DNA of 64,000 nt, from assembly GCA_025362395.1 (NCBI GenBank), contig JANYGK010000035.1, forward strand, positions 1-64,000, written 5' to 3'. Each line of letters opens with the position of its first letter. Within the stretch, counting starts at the first letter, position 1. The notes beneath the pieces are model-generated. The model saw only the letters and a list, made by a program, of their open reading frames with translations, was not told the origin of the DNA and made no database searches. The DNA is from Bacteroidota bacterium (GTDB taxonomy: Bacteria > Bacteroidota > Bacteroidia > B-17B0 > Aurantibacillaceae). Position numbers and translations under genes: made by a program. Below, one piece after another: positions 25,949 through 36,033 of the stretch.

Positions 25949-26656
25949 TTATTTCAACATGATCGTTGCCCACATTCTTCCTGTTTTTCCCTGATCTCTA
26001 CGGTACGAAAAAAAATCCGGTTCAGTCGTACAGCGGTCCATGCTCCAAATATTTTCTTTCTTAATGCCCGTTTCTAGGGCTACAAATTTATTGCCTGCTA
26101 ATAGATCTAACTGTCTGTTTTTCCGGCATGAGCCGGGGAACCCCGCATCCTTAAATTTTGAGATCACTTCCTCACTTACCTCATAATTTTTCATACTAAT
26201 GCCTTGCCCGATCGCTAGTTTTATGAAATTTACATCGGCACCAAGTGTTTCCATTTCATTAATTGTATGTTTAACAATTCTTCCTAACGTTCCTTTCCAA
26301 CCACAATGCGCTGCACCAATGACAGCGTTTTTTTTATCATAAAATAAAATGGGATAACAATCTGCAGCCCCTACTGCCAAAGCAATATTTTTTTCATTAG
26401 TAACCAATGCATCTCCCGTTTGCTTGCCCGGTTGCGCTTTACAAACAATAGTACTGTGAATTTGATTTAAGTAGGATACTTGTCCGAACGAAATACCCAA
26501 GTCCTGTAATGCCAGCCTTCTGTTCTCGGCAATATTTTCTGAAAGGTCATCCGTTCCGCCTAAATTTAAGCTCTCAAAAGGCTTTGGTGAAATACCCCCG
26601 TGACGCGTGGAAAAACCATGTAGTGTAGTGATATTTTTACCTGTAATCCAACGCAT
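25949..26656 (-). CDS. pgeF: peptidoglycan editing factor, laccase-domain (YfiH) protein
   Basis: A 235-residue protein of the Cu-oxidase_4/YfiH family. Relatives remove wrongly incorporated serine from peptidoglycan precursors and have laccase-like or purine nucleoside activities in vitro. The metal ligands are present: His in NQIHSTIVC, Cys in AADCYPI and His in AAHCGWKG. The start FSTRHGGIS near residue 16 is typical of the family. Length is normal. A degenerate leader repeat (26711-26741) stands 55 bases upstream of its ATG. Confidence 0.92.
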   Translation of the reverse strand: MRWITGKNITTLHGFSTRHGGISPKPFESLNLGGTDDLSENIAENRRLALQDLGISFGQVSYLNQIHSTIVCKAQPGKQTGDALVTNEKNIALAVGAADCYPILFYDKKNAVIGAAHCGWKGTLGRIVKHTINEMETLGADVNFIKLAIGQGISMKNYEVSEEVISKFKDAGFPGSCRKNRQLDLLAGNKFVALETGIKKENIWSMDRCTTEPDFFSYRRDQGKTGRMWATIMLK

Positions 26657-26710
26657 TTTTTATAGTGTTTCAGTCATAAAAATAGTAAATTAGCCCCTGA
26701 TTTTGTGGAT

Positions 26711-26741
26711 TATTTTTAACCGCATAGATTCATAGAAAAAA
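26711..26741 (-). repeat. degenerate leader repeat before pgeF
   Basis: On the minus strand CTATG-AAT-CTATGCGG followed by TTAAAAATA. Same orientation relative to the gene as the other leader repeats. Confidence 0.6.
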
Positions 26742-26817
26742 ATAAGAGTAGAAATTAGCTTTAAGAAAGGATCACTATATAAAAACGGGGATTCTATTCT
26801 TTCCTGATTATAAAAAT

Positions 26818-26848
26818 AATACCTATGTTGCTATGTAGTTGAAAGATT
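26818..26848 (+). repeat. degenerate leader repeat before the DEAD-box gene
   Basis: CTATGTT-G-CTATGTAG followed by TTGAAAGA, about 45 bases before the TTG start at 26893. It is a weaker match than the mksE and pgeF copies. Confidence 0.5.
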
Positions 26849-26892
26849 TATCACAACGCGAATTATAAATAAAACAATTTAAATTACTACAC

Positions 26893-28149
26893 TTGACATT
26901 CAACGATTTTAATTTCGATCAAACATTAATAGACGGTTTATTGTCTATGGGTTACAAATTACCCACGCCCATTCAACAGCAAGCTATCCCGGTTATTCAA
27001 CAAGGGAAAGACTTAATTGCCTGCGCGCAAACAGGTACAGGTAAAACAGCCGCTTTTGTGTTGCCGATTCTCGATAAAATAATTAAAACAAAAAAGCACG
27101 GCATTAATACATTAATCATTGCGCCTACACGTGAATTGGTTTTACAGATCGATCAACAAATTGAAGGTATGGCTTATTTTTGCGGTGTAAGTTCTATCGG
27201 TATCTATGGCGGAAATGATGGGATAACTTGGGAACGACAAGCTAACGCGTTAAGAGAAGGGGTTGATATAGTAATTGCGACACCCGGAAGGTTAATTGCG
27301 CTTTTGCAATCGGGTGATGTAAAGTTTGACACCATCGAACATTTGGTATTAGATGAAGCAGACCGTATGTTGGATATGGGCTTTTCAGATGATATAAAAA
27401 CTATTTTAAAATATGTGCCCGAGAAAAGACAAACAGTTATGTTTTCTGCAACGATGGCGCCCAAGATCAGGAAGCTGGCAGAACATTTATTGAAAACCCC
27501 GGAATCCATTAACATCGCTATTTCCAAGCCTGCCGCGGGTATTGTACAGCAAGCCTATGTTGTTTACGATAATCAGAAGGAAAGCTTGCTGAAAGAAATT
27601 TTAAAAAACGAAGATTTTTCTTCGATCATTATTTTCTCTTCCACTAAAGAAAAAGTAAAAGACCTGTACCAAACATTTAAAGCTCTGAATTATTCTGTTA
27701 AAGGATTTTCTTCTGATTTAGAGCAACCTGAACGCGAAGAAATTATGCGTGACTTTAAAGCAAAGCGCTTGCGTATTTTGATAGGTACAGATATCTTGTC
27801 ACGCGGTATTGATGTAGACGGTATTTCTTTAGTGGTTAATTTTGATGCGCCGCCCGATCCCGAAGATTATATTCACCGTATCGGCCGTACGGCACGTGCT
27901 GAAAAGGCAGGTGTGGCCATTACATTTATCAATGAAAAGGATCAGCCTCGCTTTGCACAAATTGAAGCGCTTATGGGAATTGATGTCGATAAAATTGCCA
28001 TTCCGGGGCAATACGGCAAAGGCCCTGAATATAACCCCGAAGTCAATAAAAAGAAATTTGATAAGCCCCGTGGCTTTGGCGGAAAACCAAAATCGGGAGG
28101 CTCACATTCAGGAAATAAAAAACCATTTCATCGGCCAAAAAAAGCCTGA
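26893..28149 (+). CDS. DEAD-box RNA helicase, RhlE-like
   Basis: A 418-residue ATP-dependent RNA helicase. The Q-motif region (F7 to Q30, with PTPIQQQAIP), motif I AQTGTGKT (45-52), motif Ia PTREL, motif II DEAD, motif III SAT and motif VI HRIGRTAR are all present. A basic, glycine-rich tail (about 375-418) probably binds RNA. The start is TTG at 26893, since MTFNDFNFD lies at the normal distance from the Q motif and no nearby ATG fits. Likely roles are ribosome assembly or mRNA turnover, especially in the cold. Confidence 0.93.
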   Translation: MTFNDFNFDQTLIDGLLSMGYKLPTPIQQQAIPVIQQGKDLIACAQTGTGKTAAFVLPILDKIIKTKKHGINTLIIAPTRELVLQIDQQIEGMAYFCGVSSIGIYGGNDGITWERQANALREGVDIVIATPGRLIALLQSGDVKFDTIEHLVLDEADRMLDMGFSDDIKTILKYVPEKRQTVMFSATMAPKIRKLAEHLLKTPESINIAISKPAAGIVQQAYVVYDNQKESLLKEILKNEDFSSIIIFSSTKEKVKDLYQTFKALNYSVKGFSSDLEQPEREEIMRDFKAKRLRILIGTDILSRGIDVDGISLVVNFDAPPDPEDYIHRIGRTARAEKAGVAITFINEKDQPRFAQIEALMGIDVDKIAIPGQYGKGPEYNPEVNKKKFDKPRGFGGKPKSGGSHSGNKKPFHRPKKA

Positions 28150-28198
28150 GTATTTACACAAAATTGTATATTTAAAACTTTAAATTATAGGTTAAATA

Positions 28199-28248
28199 CC
28201 TCTTTGTGTTCTAGCGATTATCTCTGTACACTCTGTGGTTAAATAATA
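28199..28248 (+). repeat. degenerate leader repeat before the carboxylase gene
   Basis: CTCTTTGTGTTCTAGCGATT, then ATCTCTGTACACTCTGTGG, then TTAAATAATA, ending 5 bases before the ATG at 28254. The CTCTGT-ACA-CTCTGTGG-TTAAA core fits the family best. Confidence 0.6.
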
Positions 28249-28253
28249 AAAAC

Positions 28254-29798
28254 ATGGATTCGAAAACATCACTTCTTGAAAAGAAACAAGCTGAAGCCCT
28301 TTTAGGAGGGGGACAAAAACGGATAGATGCCCAACACAAAAAAGGTAAATTAACGGCGCGTGAACGGTTGCATTTTTTATTGGATGAGGGAAGTTTTGAA
28401 GAGATAGGAATGTTGGTAACACACCGGAGCAAAGACTTTGGTTTGGAGAAGGAACAATATTTAGGAGACGGTGTAGTAACCGGTTACGGAACAGTTAACG
28501 GTCGGTTAGTATATGTATTCTCGCAGGATTTTACGGTTTTTGGCGGTTCCTTATCCGAAACACATGCCGAAAAAATTTGTAAAGTAATGGATTTAGCCAT
28601 GAAGAACGGTGCACCGTTTATTGGCTTGAACGATAGCGGCGGAGCACGGATCCAGGAAGGGGTTGTGTCCTTAGGCGGGTATGCCGATATTTTTTACCGT
28701 AACGTAAGGGCGAGCGGCGTTATACCTCAATTGTCGGGTATTATGGGGCCTTGCGCCGGCGGTGCAGTTTACAGCCCTGCTATTACCGATTTTATTTTAA
28801 TGGTAGAAAATACGAGCTACATGTTTGTAACAGGCCCTAACGTTGTAAAAACAGTAACACACGAAGAAGTTACCTCTGAAGAATTAGGCGGCGCTATGAC
28901 CCACGCAAGTAAAAGCGGAGTTACTCATTTTGCCTGCGCCAACGAAATTGAAGCGATCACTAACATTAAACAGATTTTAAGTTACGTCCCTCAAAACTGT
29001 GAAGAAGACGCGCCTTCTGTTCCTTACGAACACACAGGTTCAGAGTCAAGGCCCCAATTAAATTCCATTATTCCTGAAAATGCGAACCAACCTTACGACA
29101 TTAGAGAGGTTATTGAAAAAGTAATTGATGATAGCAGTTTTTTAGAAATACATAAACACTTTGCGGAAAATATTGTTGTCGGATTTGCCCGTTTAGCAGG
29201 CCGTTCAATTGGTATAGTAGCAAACCAACCGGCTGTACTGGCGGGTGTGTTAGATATCCATTCATCCACTAAAGCGGCACGGTTTGTACGCTTTTGCGAC
29301 TGCTTTAATATTCCATTATTGGTATTTGAAGATGTACCGGGTTTTTTACCGGGCACTGACCAGGAGTGGAACGCCATTATTACGAATGGTGCAAAATTAT
29401 TATATGCGTTTAGCGAAGCAACGGTTCCGCGCATTACAGTTATTACGCGTAAAGCTTATGGCGGCGCGTATGATGTAATGAACAGCAAGCACATTGGAGC
29501 TGATATGAATTATGCATGGCCTAGCGCTGAAATCGCTGTAATGGGTGCCAAAGGAGCCGCCGAAATTATTTTTAAAGGCGAAATTTCTGCTGCTGCTGAT
29601 AAAGACGGTAAATGGAAAGAAAAAGAAGCGGAATATCAAACGATGTTTGCAAACCCTTACCGTGCAGCCGAACGAGGATTTATTGATGAAGTGATCAAGC
29701 CGGAACAAACCCGTGAAAAATTAATTCGTGCGTTTAAAATGTTAGAGAATAAAGTGGATAAATTACCTAAAAAGAAACACGGGAATATTCCTTTATAA
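28254..29798 (+). CDS. acyl-CoA carboxylase beta subunit (propionyl-CoA type)
   Basis: A 514-residue carboxyltransferase that moves a carboxyl group from biotin to an acyl-CoA, probably propionyl-CoA. The crotonase-like duplicated fold is complete: the N-terminal half includes [20 protein letters not shown] and [12 protein letters not shown] (acyl-CoA site), and the C-terminal half includes [14 protein letters not shown] and the biotin-site segment YGGAYDVM. The tail [13 protein letters not shown] is typical. The biotin carboxylase and carrier subunits are not nearby. It is followed 4 bases later by an unknown membrane-protein gene. Confidence 0.93.
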   Translation: MDSKTSLLEKKQAEALLGGGQKRIDAQHKKGKLTARERLHFLLDEGSFEEIGMLVTHRSKDFGLEKEQYLGDGVVTGYGTVNGRLVYVFSQDFTVFGGSLSETHAEKICKVMDLAMKNGAPFIGLNDSGGARIQEGVVSLGGYADIFYRNVRASGVIPQLSGIMGPCAGGAVYSPAITDFILMVENTSYMFVTGPNVVKTVTHEEVTSEELGGAMTHASKSGVTHFACANEIEAITNIKQILSYVPQNCEEDAPSVPYEHTGSESRPQLNSIIPENANQPYDIREVIEKVIDDSSFLEIHKHFAENIVVGFARLAGRSIGIVANQPAVLAGVLDIHSSTKAARFVRFCDCFNIPLLVFEDVPGFLPGTDQEWNAIITNGAKLLYAFSEATVPRITVITRKAYGGAYDVMNSKHIGADMNYAWPSAEIAVMGAKGAAEIIFKGEISAAADKDGKWKEKEAEYQTMFANPYRAAERGFIDEVIKPEQTREKLIRAFKMLENKVDKLPKKKHGNIPL

Positions 29799-29801
29799 AT
29801 T

Positions 29802-30545
29802 ATGATTACGAATGCGCTGCTATTGATAGCTTTAGGTTTAATTTGCTTAGTAGGTGTTTTAGTAAGTGTTATTTTCACGATCCTGGCGTTCGCTAATAAA
29901 AAATCCGGTAAGTATACATGGCTTACCGGGTTTTTAGTTTGTTTTATCGGCTTAGTGTTTTGTATTTTCATCTTTGTCAGGAAAGCAGTTCATAAAGTAG
30001 AAAACTTTGCTACTAACCTCAATGAACAGATGACAGGATCCTTGAAAAACTATTCAGATTCAATGTCTTATTCTGCTACAACAAACCTCAAATCTAACGA
30101 ACACATAAAAATATTAAAAAGCTACCATGTCGATAGTACTGCTGTTCCGGATCAATTTTATTATTACCCCGGATTTGAAAGATATTACCGATTTCCTTTA
30201 CGTTACCCGTTCTCCATTCACTGTAATTTATTTAAAGACAACGGCGAATTATTTAATGAAGCAAACGTAAAGCGATTTGATGAAAATGATAACGGTGAGA
30301 GATCTGTAGCGATTGATAAGATCAGTAAAATAGCGATTGATAAAAACTATTTGCTGATAGATCAAAAAATAACGTCCACACGTTCTCCTGATTTTATTCA
30401 CCATTACCTATTGTTTTCTTTTGAAACAGAAAAAACCGAAGAAGTAAATTCTGAAAACGAGTTGATTAAACTGGCAAAACAAAAAGGATATACAGGCTCC
30501 GGGAAGCTTATCACTATTAATGAGTATAGTTTATTATTCAATTGA
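29802..30545 (+). CDS. membrane protein of unknown function
   Basis: A 247-residue protein with two N-terminal membrane helices (about 5-30 and 40-62) and a soluble domain of about 170 residues facing one side (FYYYPGFERYYRFPLRYPFSI near the centre). The end is rich in charged residues. I do not recognise a family. It begins 4 bases after the carboxylase stop, so co-transcription is likely, but a functional link is not shown. Confidence 0.7.
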   Translation: MITNALLLIALGLICLVGVLVSVIFTILAFANKKSGKYTWLTGFLVCFIGLVFCIFIFVRKAVHKVENFATNLNEQMTGSLKNYSDSMSYSATTNLKSNEHIKILKSYHVDSTAVPDQFYYYPGFERYYRFPLRYPFSIHCNLFKDNGELFNEANVKRFDENDNGERSVAIDKISKIAIDKNYLLIDQKITSTRSPDFIHHYLLFSFETEKTEEVNSENELIKLAKQKGYTGSGKLITINEYSLLFN

Positions 30546-30607
30546 GGTTTTTAAATAGTTTTATTTGTTTTTTATAATTTAATTTTATAAAAAAACATTT
30601 TGCCTTG

Positions 30608-30775
30608 ATGAGAATAGGGAAGTATACTGTTGGAATAGCTTATCGCCTTTCATGGTGGATGTTTGGTATAAGCCGGTATCCGTTTAAAAATTCAGGTAAA
30701 AAAAGCACAACTACCTATAGCCGTGTTTTACTAAATAAAACTTTCTCAGATGTCTTAATCCTTAATTACTTTTAA
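30608..30775 (+). CDS. possible 55-codon ORF, doubtful
   Basis: ATG at 30608 opens a 55-codon frame (MRIGKYTVGIAYRLSWWMFG...) in the 209-base gap after the membrane protein gene. Its end overlaps the tail of the convergent adhesin gene by 21 bases. The aromatic, basic composition is protein-like, but no ribosome-binding signal or promoter is seen and I do not recognise it. Confidence 0.2.
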   Translation: MRIGKYTVGIAYRLSWWMFGISRYPFKNSGKKSTTTYSRVLLNKTFSDVLILNYF

Positions 30776-33295
30776 AATGGATTGTTTGCTGTTAGAAATT
30801 ATGATAACAGTATACAGTCCATTTGCTAAATGTGAAAGAGATAAGGTTGTAGATACGGTGCTCATTTTTTCTGTCATCACTAAAGCGCCTATGGCATCAT
30901 AAATTTGAACAACAGAGTTTATCAAAGATGCATCGCCGGAAATAGAAATGGCATCGTTGGTGGGATTAGGGAAGATAGCAGTGGAAAACGTATTAGTTTC
31001 AACTATTCCCGTACACAAATTCACAGTTATAGTTTTGCTGTCAGAAGAAGAGCACCCATTAATATCTGTATAAACATAAGAAACCGTAAATGTTCCGGCA
31101 TTTGAAATTGTCGGGTCAAATGACGATCCTGTGACACCGGGACCTGTATAAATTCCCCCCACGGGAGTACCTGATAAGGTTACCTGTTGATCACCGACAC
31201 ATAAAGCGTTAACAGAAACCAAAGTCACTATCGGTAATGGATTTACAATTACAGTAGTTGTTTTAACGGTAGTTGAAGCGCATCCTGCAAGATAGCCTGA
31301 AACGCTATAAATAGTGGTGCTTAAAGGAGTTACAATTATACTGATTGAATTGGATCCTGTACTCCAAGTGTAGCTTGATGCGCCCATAGCAGTTAATGTT
31401 GCAGAAGAGCCAGTACATATAGAGGCTGCATTAACGGTTACAGGTGGTGCGGTAGAAACTATGATGTTTGTTGTAGTTGTATTCGTACAGCCTGCTACAG
31501 AGGTCCCGAATACGGTATAAGTTGTATTAGACGTTGGTGCAGCTGTTATATTCGATGAAGTTGAACCGGTATTCCAAGTGTAAGTAACAGCCCCTGTTGC
31601 TGTTAATGTTGCTGTTGCCCCGGTGCATATAGTTGCAGAATTAACTGAAATAACAGGTGCAGGATTAACCGTTACAGTTGTAGTTTTTATGTTTGCACAC
31701 CCGGAAGTACTTCCCGTGACCGTATAAATTGTTGTGCTTGCAGGACTAACAGAAATAGAAGTAGATGTAGAGCCGGTACTCCAGCTATAAGTTGTTGCAC
31801 CTGATGCAGTAAGGCTTGAAGTATTTCCCCCGCAAACAGTGGCACTGTTTACGGAAACCACGGGAGACGGCTTAACTGTTACGCTTACTGTTTTTGTATC
31901 CGTGCAAGTCCAGGACGCGCCGCTCACAGTATAATTTGTAGTGCTTGTTGGCGACACAGAAACAGTGGCTGTAGTTGCACCTGTATTCCAACTATAAGTA
32001 GTAGCACCCGACGCACTAATATTTGCGATGCTTCCGGAACAAATGGTGGCGCTGTTTACTGAAATCGTAGGCGTTGTAACAACAGTTACATCTACTGTTT
32101 TTGTTATTGAGCATAATGCATTAGTACCCGTAACACTATAGTTTGTTGTTGCTGCGGGAGCAACGGCTACAGACGAAGTGGAGGCTCCTGTACTCCAACT
32201 GTAACTTGTAGCCCCGCTTGCTGAAAGAACGGTAGAAGTTCCTGAACAAATGGTTGCATTATTTACGGTAAGCGGAGGCGCAGAATTTACCGTAACAGTT
32301 GCCGTTTTTATATTTGTACAACCACTTGCATTTGTACCTGTAACTGTATAAATAGTTGTTGCAGTTGGAGTAACTGAAACGACAGAGCCGTTTGCTCCTG
32401 TATCCCAGCTATAAGTTGTTGCGCCTGTAGCCGTTAAATTTGCGGAAGTTCCTGAACATACAGTTGCACTACTTACTGCAACTGTAGGTAAAGCATTTAC
32501 AACAAAAGTTTGTGTTACAGGAGTACTTATTCCGCTGGTATTATTTGCAGTATGCGTAACACTGTATGTTCCGGCTGTTGAATAACTTACATTCACTGCC
32601 GAAGTTGTAGCAGTGCTTGGTATACCTCCGGGGAAAGTCCAGTTCCAACCTGTTGGTGCGTTAGAGGAAGCGTCTGTAAAGGTAATAGGTGAATTTATAC
32701 ATTTTGTAGGGGAGCTTGTTAAGTTGGCTGCAGGCGTTACTAATGTTGGAACCCAATCCAGCTTCACACCCGTAAAATAAGCATTAGCTGTAGGCGTTTG
32801 GTGATCTGCCACAGGTCCTTTTGTAAAAGTATAAGAAGATGTAGCCGTTCCTGTTGTACCATGATTCCAAGTAGATTGTATTGTTATTTTATATACAGCA
32901 TCCGCCTGTAACGTTCCTGTTCCTGCCGCTCCTATGCAACCATCCCATGTTACCGTATAGCCCGTCCATGAACTCCTTGTAGCACCTGTAGTTCCATCAA
33001 CTATATTACAAGCACCACCTAAGCAATTTGCAGAAGATGCACATCCTGCATTTGCGGCCCAAGTCGGCAAATGATCCGAGGTTCCGGAACCGGCGTAACG
33101 CAGTTTCGTTTTTACAAATGTTCCGGCATTTGTTTGAACCCAAACCGCTAACACGTGTTGAAAATTACCATTATAGGTAGGCGTTTTAGCAACCTCTGTA
33201 AATGTAAAGGTTAAAGTGCCGGCTGTTTGAGCTGCCATATTTACTGACAGGGATAGTGAAACACAAACAATAAGTTTAGATAATAGTCTTTTCAT
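30755..33295 (-). CDS. repeat adhesin-like T9SS protein
   Basis: An 846-residue secreted protein. A signal peptide (1-22) is followed by a domain resembling DUF2271 (about 23-185; HVLAVWVQTNAGTFVKTKLRYA, VDGTTGATR, TWDGCIGAAG). Next are a PKD-like domain (about 195-270, SSNAPTGWNWTFPGG) and six tandem Ig-like repeats of about 70-75 residues, each with a C[ST]G ... GATTYSW[NS]TG ... TTxYTVTG core (about 270-690). A seventh, different module contains GIYTGPGV. The protein ends in a T9SS type A sorting domain (about 770-846, AIFPNPTND ... ILKVIKD). It is probably displayed on the cell surface. Confidence 0.88.
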   Translation of the reverse strand: MKRLLSKLIVCVSLSLSVNMAAQTAGTLTFTFTEVAKTPTYNGNFQHVLAVWVQTNAGTFVKTKLRYAGSGTSDHLPTWAANAGCASSANCLGGACNIVDGTTGATRSSWTGYTVTWDGCIGAAGTGTLQADAVYKITIQSTWNHGTTGTATSSYTFTKGPVADHQTPTANAYFTGVKLDWVPTLVTPAANLTSSPTKCINSPITFTDASSNAPTGWNWTFPGGIPSTATTSAVNVSYSTAGTYSVTHTANNTSGISTPVTQTFVVNALPTVAVSSATVCSGTSANLTATGATTYSWDTGANGSVVSVTPTATTIYTVTGTNASGCTNIKTATVTVNSAPPLTVNNATICSGTSTVLSASGATSYSWSTGASTSSVAVAPAATTNYSVTGTNALCSITKTVDVTVVTTPTISVNSATICSGSIANISASGATTYSWNTGATTATVSVSPTSTTNYTVSGASWTCTDTKTVSVTVKPSPVVSVNSATVCGGNTSSLTASGATTYSWSTGSTSTSISVSPASTTIYTVTGSTSGCANIKTTTVTVNPAPVISVNSATICTGATATLTATGAVTYTWNTGSTSSNITAAPTSNTTYTVFGTSVAGCTNTTTTNIIVSTAPPVTVNAASICTGSSATLTAMGASSYTWSTGSNSISIIVTPLSTTIYSVSGYLAGCASTTVKTTTVIVNPLPIVTLVSVNALCVGDQQVTLSGTPVGGIYTGPGVTGSSFDPTISNAGTFTVSYVYTDINGCSSSDSKTITVNLCTGIVETNTFSTAIFPNPTNDAISISGDASLINSVVQIYDAIGALVMTEKMSTVSTTLSLSHLANGLYTVIIISNSKQSILKVIKD

Positions 33296-33558
33296 GAATT
33301 ATAATTTTAAGCCATAGATTATTAGATGAGGTAATAACCTTTATTAACGCCAACGAAGTTAAATTGCAAATCTGAAGTAAAACGGAAGTAGGTTGAAAAA
33401 ATAAAATTTATATATGGCCTGAGAAGCCTTTTAAATAAGGCATTTACAAATACTGTTTTTTATCGAATTTGTTTTAGTATATAACTGTAAACGTAATTAT
33501 ATAAAAAATGCAATATACATATATTATTAAAATAGAAAATATAAGAGGTTAAGTCAAA

Positions 33559-34707
33559 TTATATCTTTGATACGAATTCTATCAATAATTTACACATCTC
33601 TGTATACTTAGTAAGCGGTAATGTTTTTTCAATATCATAAATATCATGGTAAGCTTGTATACCGCCCATCGTATAAATAAAAAAACTCGGCACCCCTTTT
33701 TCCGTAAACCAGTAATGGTCGCTGTTTGCAGCCTTGCCGCGTTGTTTTATTTGCTTTAAGTAATTTTTTTCAATATTGATTTGGTTCAACTTTTCAAATT
33801 GTGGTTTAAAAACAGTAGCATTCACCACCATGATACCGTCATCGCCTGTTCCAAGCAGATCAAGGTTAGTAAGAAATTTAATTTTTGATAAAGGAAACAG
33901 AGGATGCTCTGAATAATATTTAGAGCCTAACAAGCCGGCCTCTTCTCCGCTAAAGAAAATAAAAGCAATAGAAAAGTTTGAAGGATGTGATTTATAATAC
34001 TTCACTAAATTTAATAATACACTTACACCGCTTGCATTGTCGTTAGCTCCGGGAAAATAAGTATCTTTTCCCATAGCGCCTAAATGGTCGTAATGTGCCG
34101 TAAACACTACAAAGCTATCCGGATGTTGGGTGCCTTTAAAATAACCTATCAAATTCAGGCATTTAAAATCCGGGATAAATTTATTTTCAAAAATAAGGTC
34201 TATTGTTTTTAATTCATTCGGGAAAGAATCTTTTAATAATTCAACCGTTGTTTGATCTGTTGTTTCTGTTTCAACCGTATAAGTTAATTTCTTTTTTAAT
34301 TTTATCTGCAGCGGCATTTCTCTTCTGCCGTCAGTAGCTTTATAAGTTACACTATCTGTTTTAAATAACTGAAAACCCATTTTAACGGTTTTTGTCGAAG
34401 GATAAATTAAATAATGTTTGCCTGCTGTCAACAGCCTTCCGTCAAGTGTTACAGACATTTCTCCCGGAAAAGTGTTTACAGGAAAAGAGTAGGGCTGAGC
34501 ATACGATTTACCGAAAGGTATTAAGCCGATCGTTTTTAACTCTTTCGAAATATAATTTGCAGCTTTATTAATACCGTTATTTACATAGCCCCTTCCCAAA
34601 AATTCTTTTGACGTTAGTTTTTTAATAACTTGCCTGGCGTATACTGTATCTTGGGCATGAAACGTAAGCGCTGAAAAAAAGAATGAAAAAATAATAAGAG
34701 TTCTCAT
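33559..34707 (-). CDS. secreted M28-family zinc aminopeptidase
   Basis: A 382-residue exported peptidase with a signal peptide (1-18). The M28 metal-binding residues can be followed: His and Asp in TAHYDHLG, the bridging Asp in PGANDNASG, the catalytic pair in SGEEAGLLGS, Asp in NLDLLG and a final His in QAYHDIYD. The N-terminal part (20-110) fits the propeptide/PA-like lead of these enzymes. It likely trims peptides in the periplasm or outside the cell. It is the second gene after a conserved hypothetical (11-base gap), on the same strand. Confidence 0.9.
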   Translation of the reverse strand: MRTLIIFSFFFSALTFHAQDTVYARQVIKKLTSKEFLGRGYVNNGINKAANYISKELKTIGLIPFGKSYAQPYSFPVNTFPGEMSVTLDGRLLTAGKHYLIYPSTKTVKMGFQLFKTDSVTYKATDGRREMPLQIKLKKKLTYTVETETTDQTTVELLKDSFPNELKTIDLIFENKFIPDFKCLNLIGYFKGTQHPDSFVVFTAHYDHLGAMGKDTYFPGANDNASGVSVLLNLVKYYKSHPSNFSIAFIFFSGEEAGLLGSKYYSEHPLFPLSKIKFLTNLDLLGTGDDGIMVVNATVFKPQFEKLNQINIEKNYLKQIKQRGKAANSDHYWFTEKGVPSFFIYTMGGIQAYHDIYDIEKTLPLTKYTEMCKLLIEFVSKI

Positions 34708-34718
34708 GAATAAGTTGC

Positions 34719-35360
34719 TTACGAAAAACGTTTTTCGGTCAATGAAAATAACTGTTTCACCTGTTCATTTTCTTCATCCCAATGGTATATCGATTTCAAA
34801 CCTTTTAAATAGGCGCCGGCTTCATCCACTGTATTTACTGTATTTAATTGCTTAATGGCAATGTTGTATTCATTGGCATTTCCGGCAAACAAATCATTAA
34901 TAAACCTAAATTTATCATTAATGCTGATGCTAAGCTTTGGTAATGTTTTATGTTCAGTAGGTTTTATAACAACTTCAGGCTGAGAAACAGCGGGTGTTCC
35001 AGAAACTTTTTCTTTTTCTAAATTAACCGGTGGCTCTGCAACCGATTTTTCTCCTGGCATTTCCGTTGTTTTTAGTTCCTCTTTTATGTCGTGCTTCGGT
35101 TCCTCCTTTTTTAATTCTGGTACAGGCTCAGTTTCCTGAGCAGACATTATTTTTAAATGCAGGTTTAATTCAGGAGAAATATCTTTATGCTCTTTTAAAA
35201 CCACATACGCTGCAACGAGTTTATGAGCATCATTCATAGTGAGGCGAAGCTGTTCGGCATATTCCGTGCTTGGCGAAGCATGTTTCTCAAATTTATCAAT
35301 GGCTGTTTTCAAGCTTGCCAAAGAAGAAGTAATCTGTTTTAATAAGATGTCTGTCTGCAT
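34719..35360 (-). CDS. conserved hypothetical protein with disordered middle
   Basis: A 213-residue cytoplasmic protein. The N-terminal part (1-75) is helical. The middle (about 75-135) is rich in Glu, Lys and Pro and likely disordered. The C-terminal 70 residues contain a compact segment, LSISINDKFRFINDLFAGNANEYNIAIKQLN..., which I recall as a recurrent domain of unknown function in Bacteroidota. It precedes the M28 peptidase on the same strand. No function can be given. Confidence 0.75.
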   Translation of the reverse strand: MQTDILLKQITSSLASLKTAIDKFEKHASPSTEYAEQLRLTMNDAHKLVAAYVVLKEHKDISPELNLHLKIMSAQETEPVPELKKEEPKHDIKEELKTTEMPGEKSVAEPPVNLEKEKVSGTPAVSQPEVVIKPTEHKTLPKLSISINDKFRFINDLFAGNANEYNIAIKQLNTVNTVDEAGAYLKGLKSIYHWDEENEQVKQLFSLTEKRFS

Positions 35361-35445
35361 AATTGTGGATAATTATGAATTAAAATTACTGCATTTTATG
35401 GTTAGTTAGTTTATTTTTAGGCTTTGTTATCAAGATATAATAAAC

Positions 35446-36033
35446 ATGTTTTTAGAAAACATTAAACATAGCAAGGGCCGTAAAGGTTGGATAGAAGTTG
35501 TTTGCGGCTCCATGTTTTCAGGTAAAACAGAAGAGCTGATCAGGCGACTAAAACGTGCGCAATTTGCCAAACAAAAGGTAGAGATCTTTAAACCGCAAAT
35601 TGATACGCGTTACCACGAGCTGAAAGTAATTTCGCACCAAGGCAACGAAATTATGAGCACGCCTGTTCCCGCGAGTGCTAATATTTTACTGTTGGCTAAC
35701 GATGTGGATGTAGTAGGAATTGATGAGGCACAGTTTTTTGATATGGAGTTGGTGAACGTATGCAATCAGTTAGCGGATAGTGGTGTGCGTGTAATTGTAG
35801 CCGGCCTTGATATGGATTTTAAAGGCAAGCCTTTCGGGCCAATGCCTGCATTGCTGGCTGTTGCCGAATATGTTACAAAAGTGCATGCTATCTGTATGAA
35901 TTGCGGAAGCTTGGCGCACATTTCGCACCGTAAAACAAACGAAACTAATTTAGTAGTATTAGGAGAAACAGACAGCTACGAACCGTTATGCAGAGATTGT
36001 TTTAATGAGGCAACTCTTGTTAATACTATGTAG
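35446..36033 (+). CDS. tdk: thymidine kinase
   Basis: A 195-residue type II thymidine kinase that phosphorylates thymidine in the salvage pathway. The P-loop is GSMFSGKT (21-28). The Walker B-like segment is [10 protein letters not shown], with the catalytic glutamate. The structural zinc site comes from CMNCG and a later CRDC pair. The lasso-like segment near the end is present. Length is normal. Its 3' end overlaps the convergent acetyltransferase gene by 8 bases. Confidence 0.95.
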   Translation: MFLENIKHSKGRKGWIEVVCGSMFSGKTEELIRRLKRAQFAKQKVEIFKPQIDTRYHELKVISHQGNEIMSTPVPASANILLLANDVDVVGIDEAQFFDMELVNVCNQLADSGVRVIVAGLDMDFKGKPFGPMPALLAVAEYVTKVHAICMNCGSLAHISHRKTNETNLVVLGETDSYEPLCRDCFNEATLVNTM

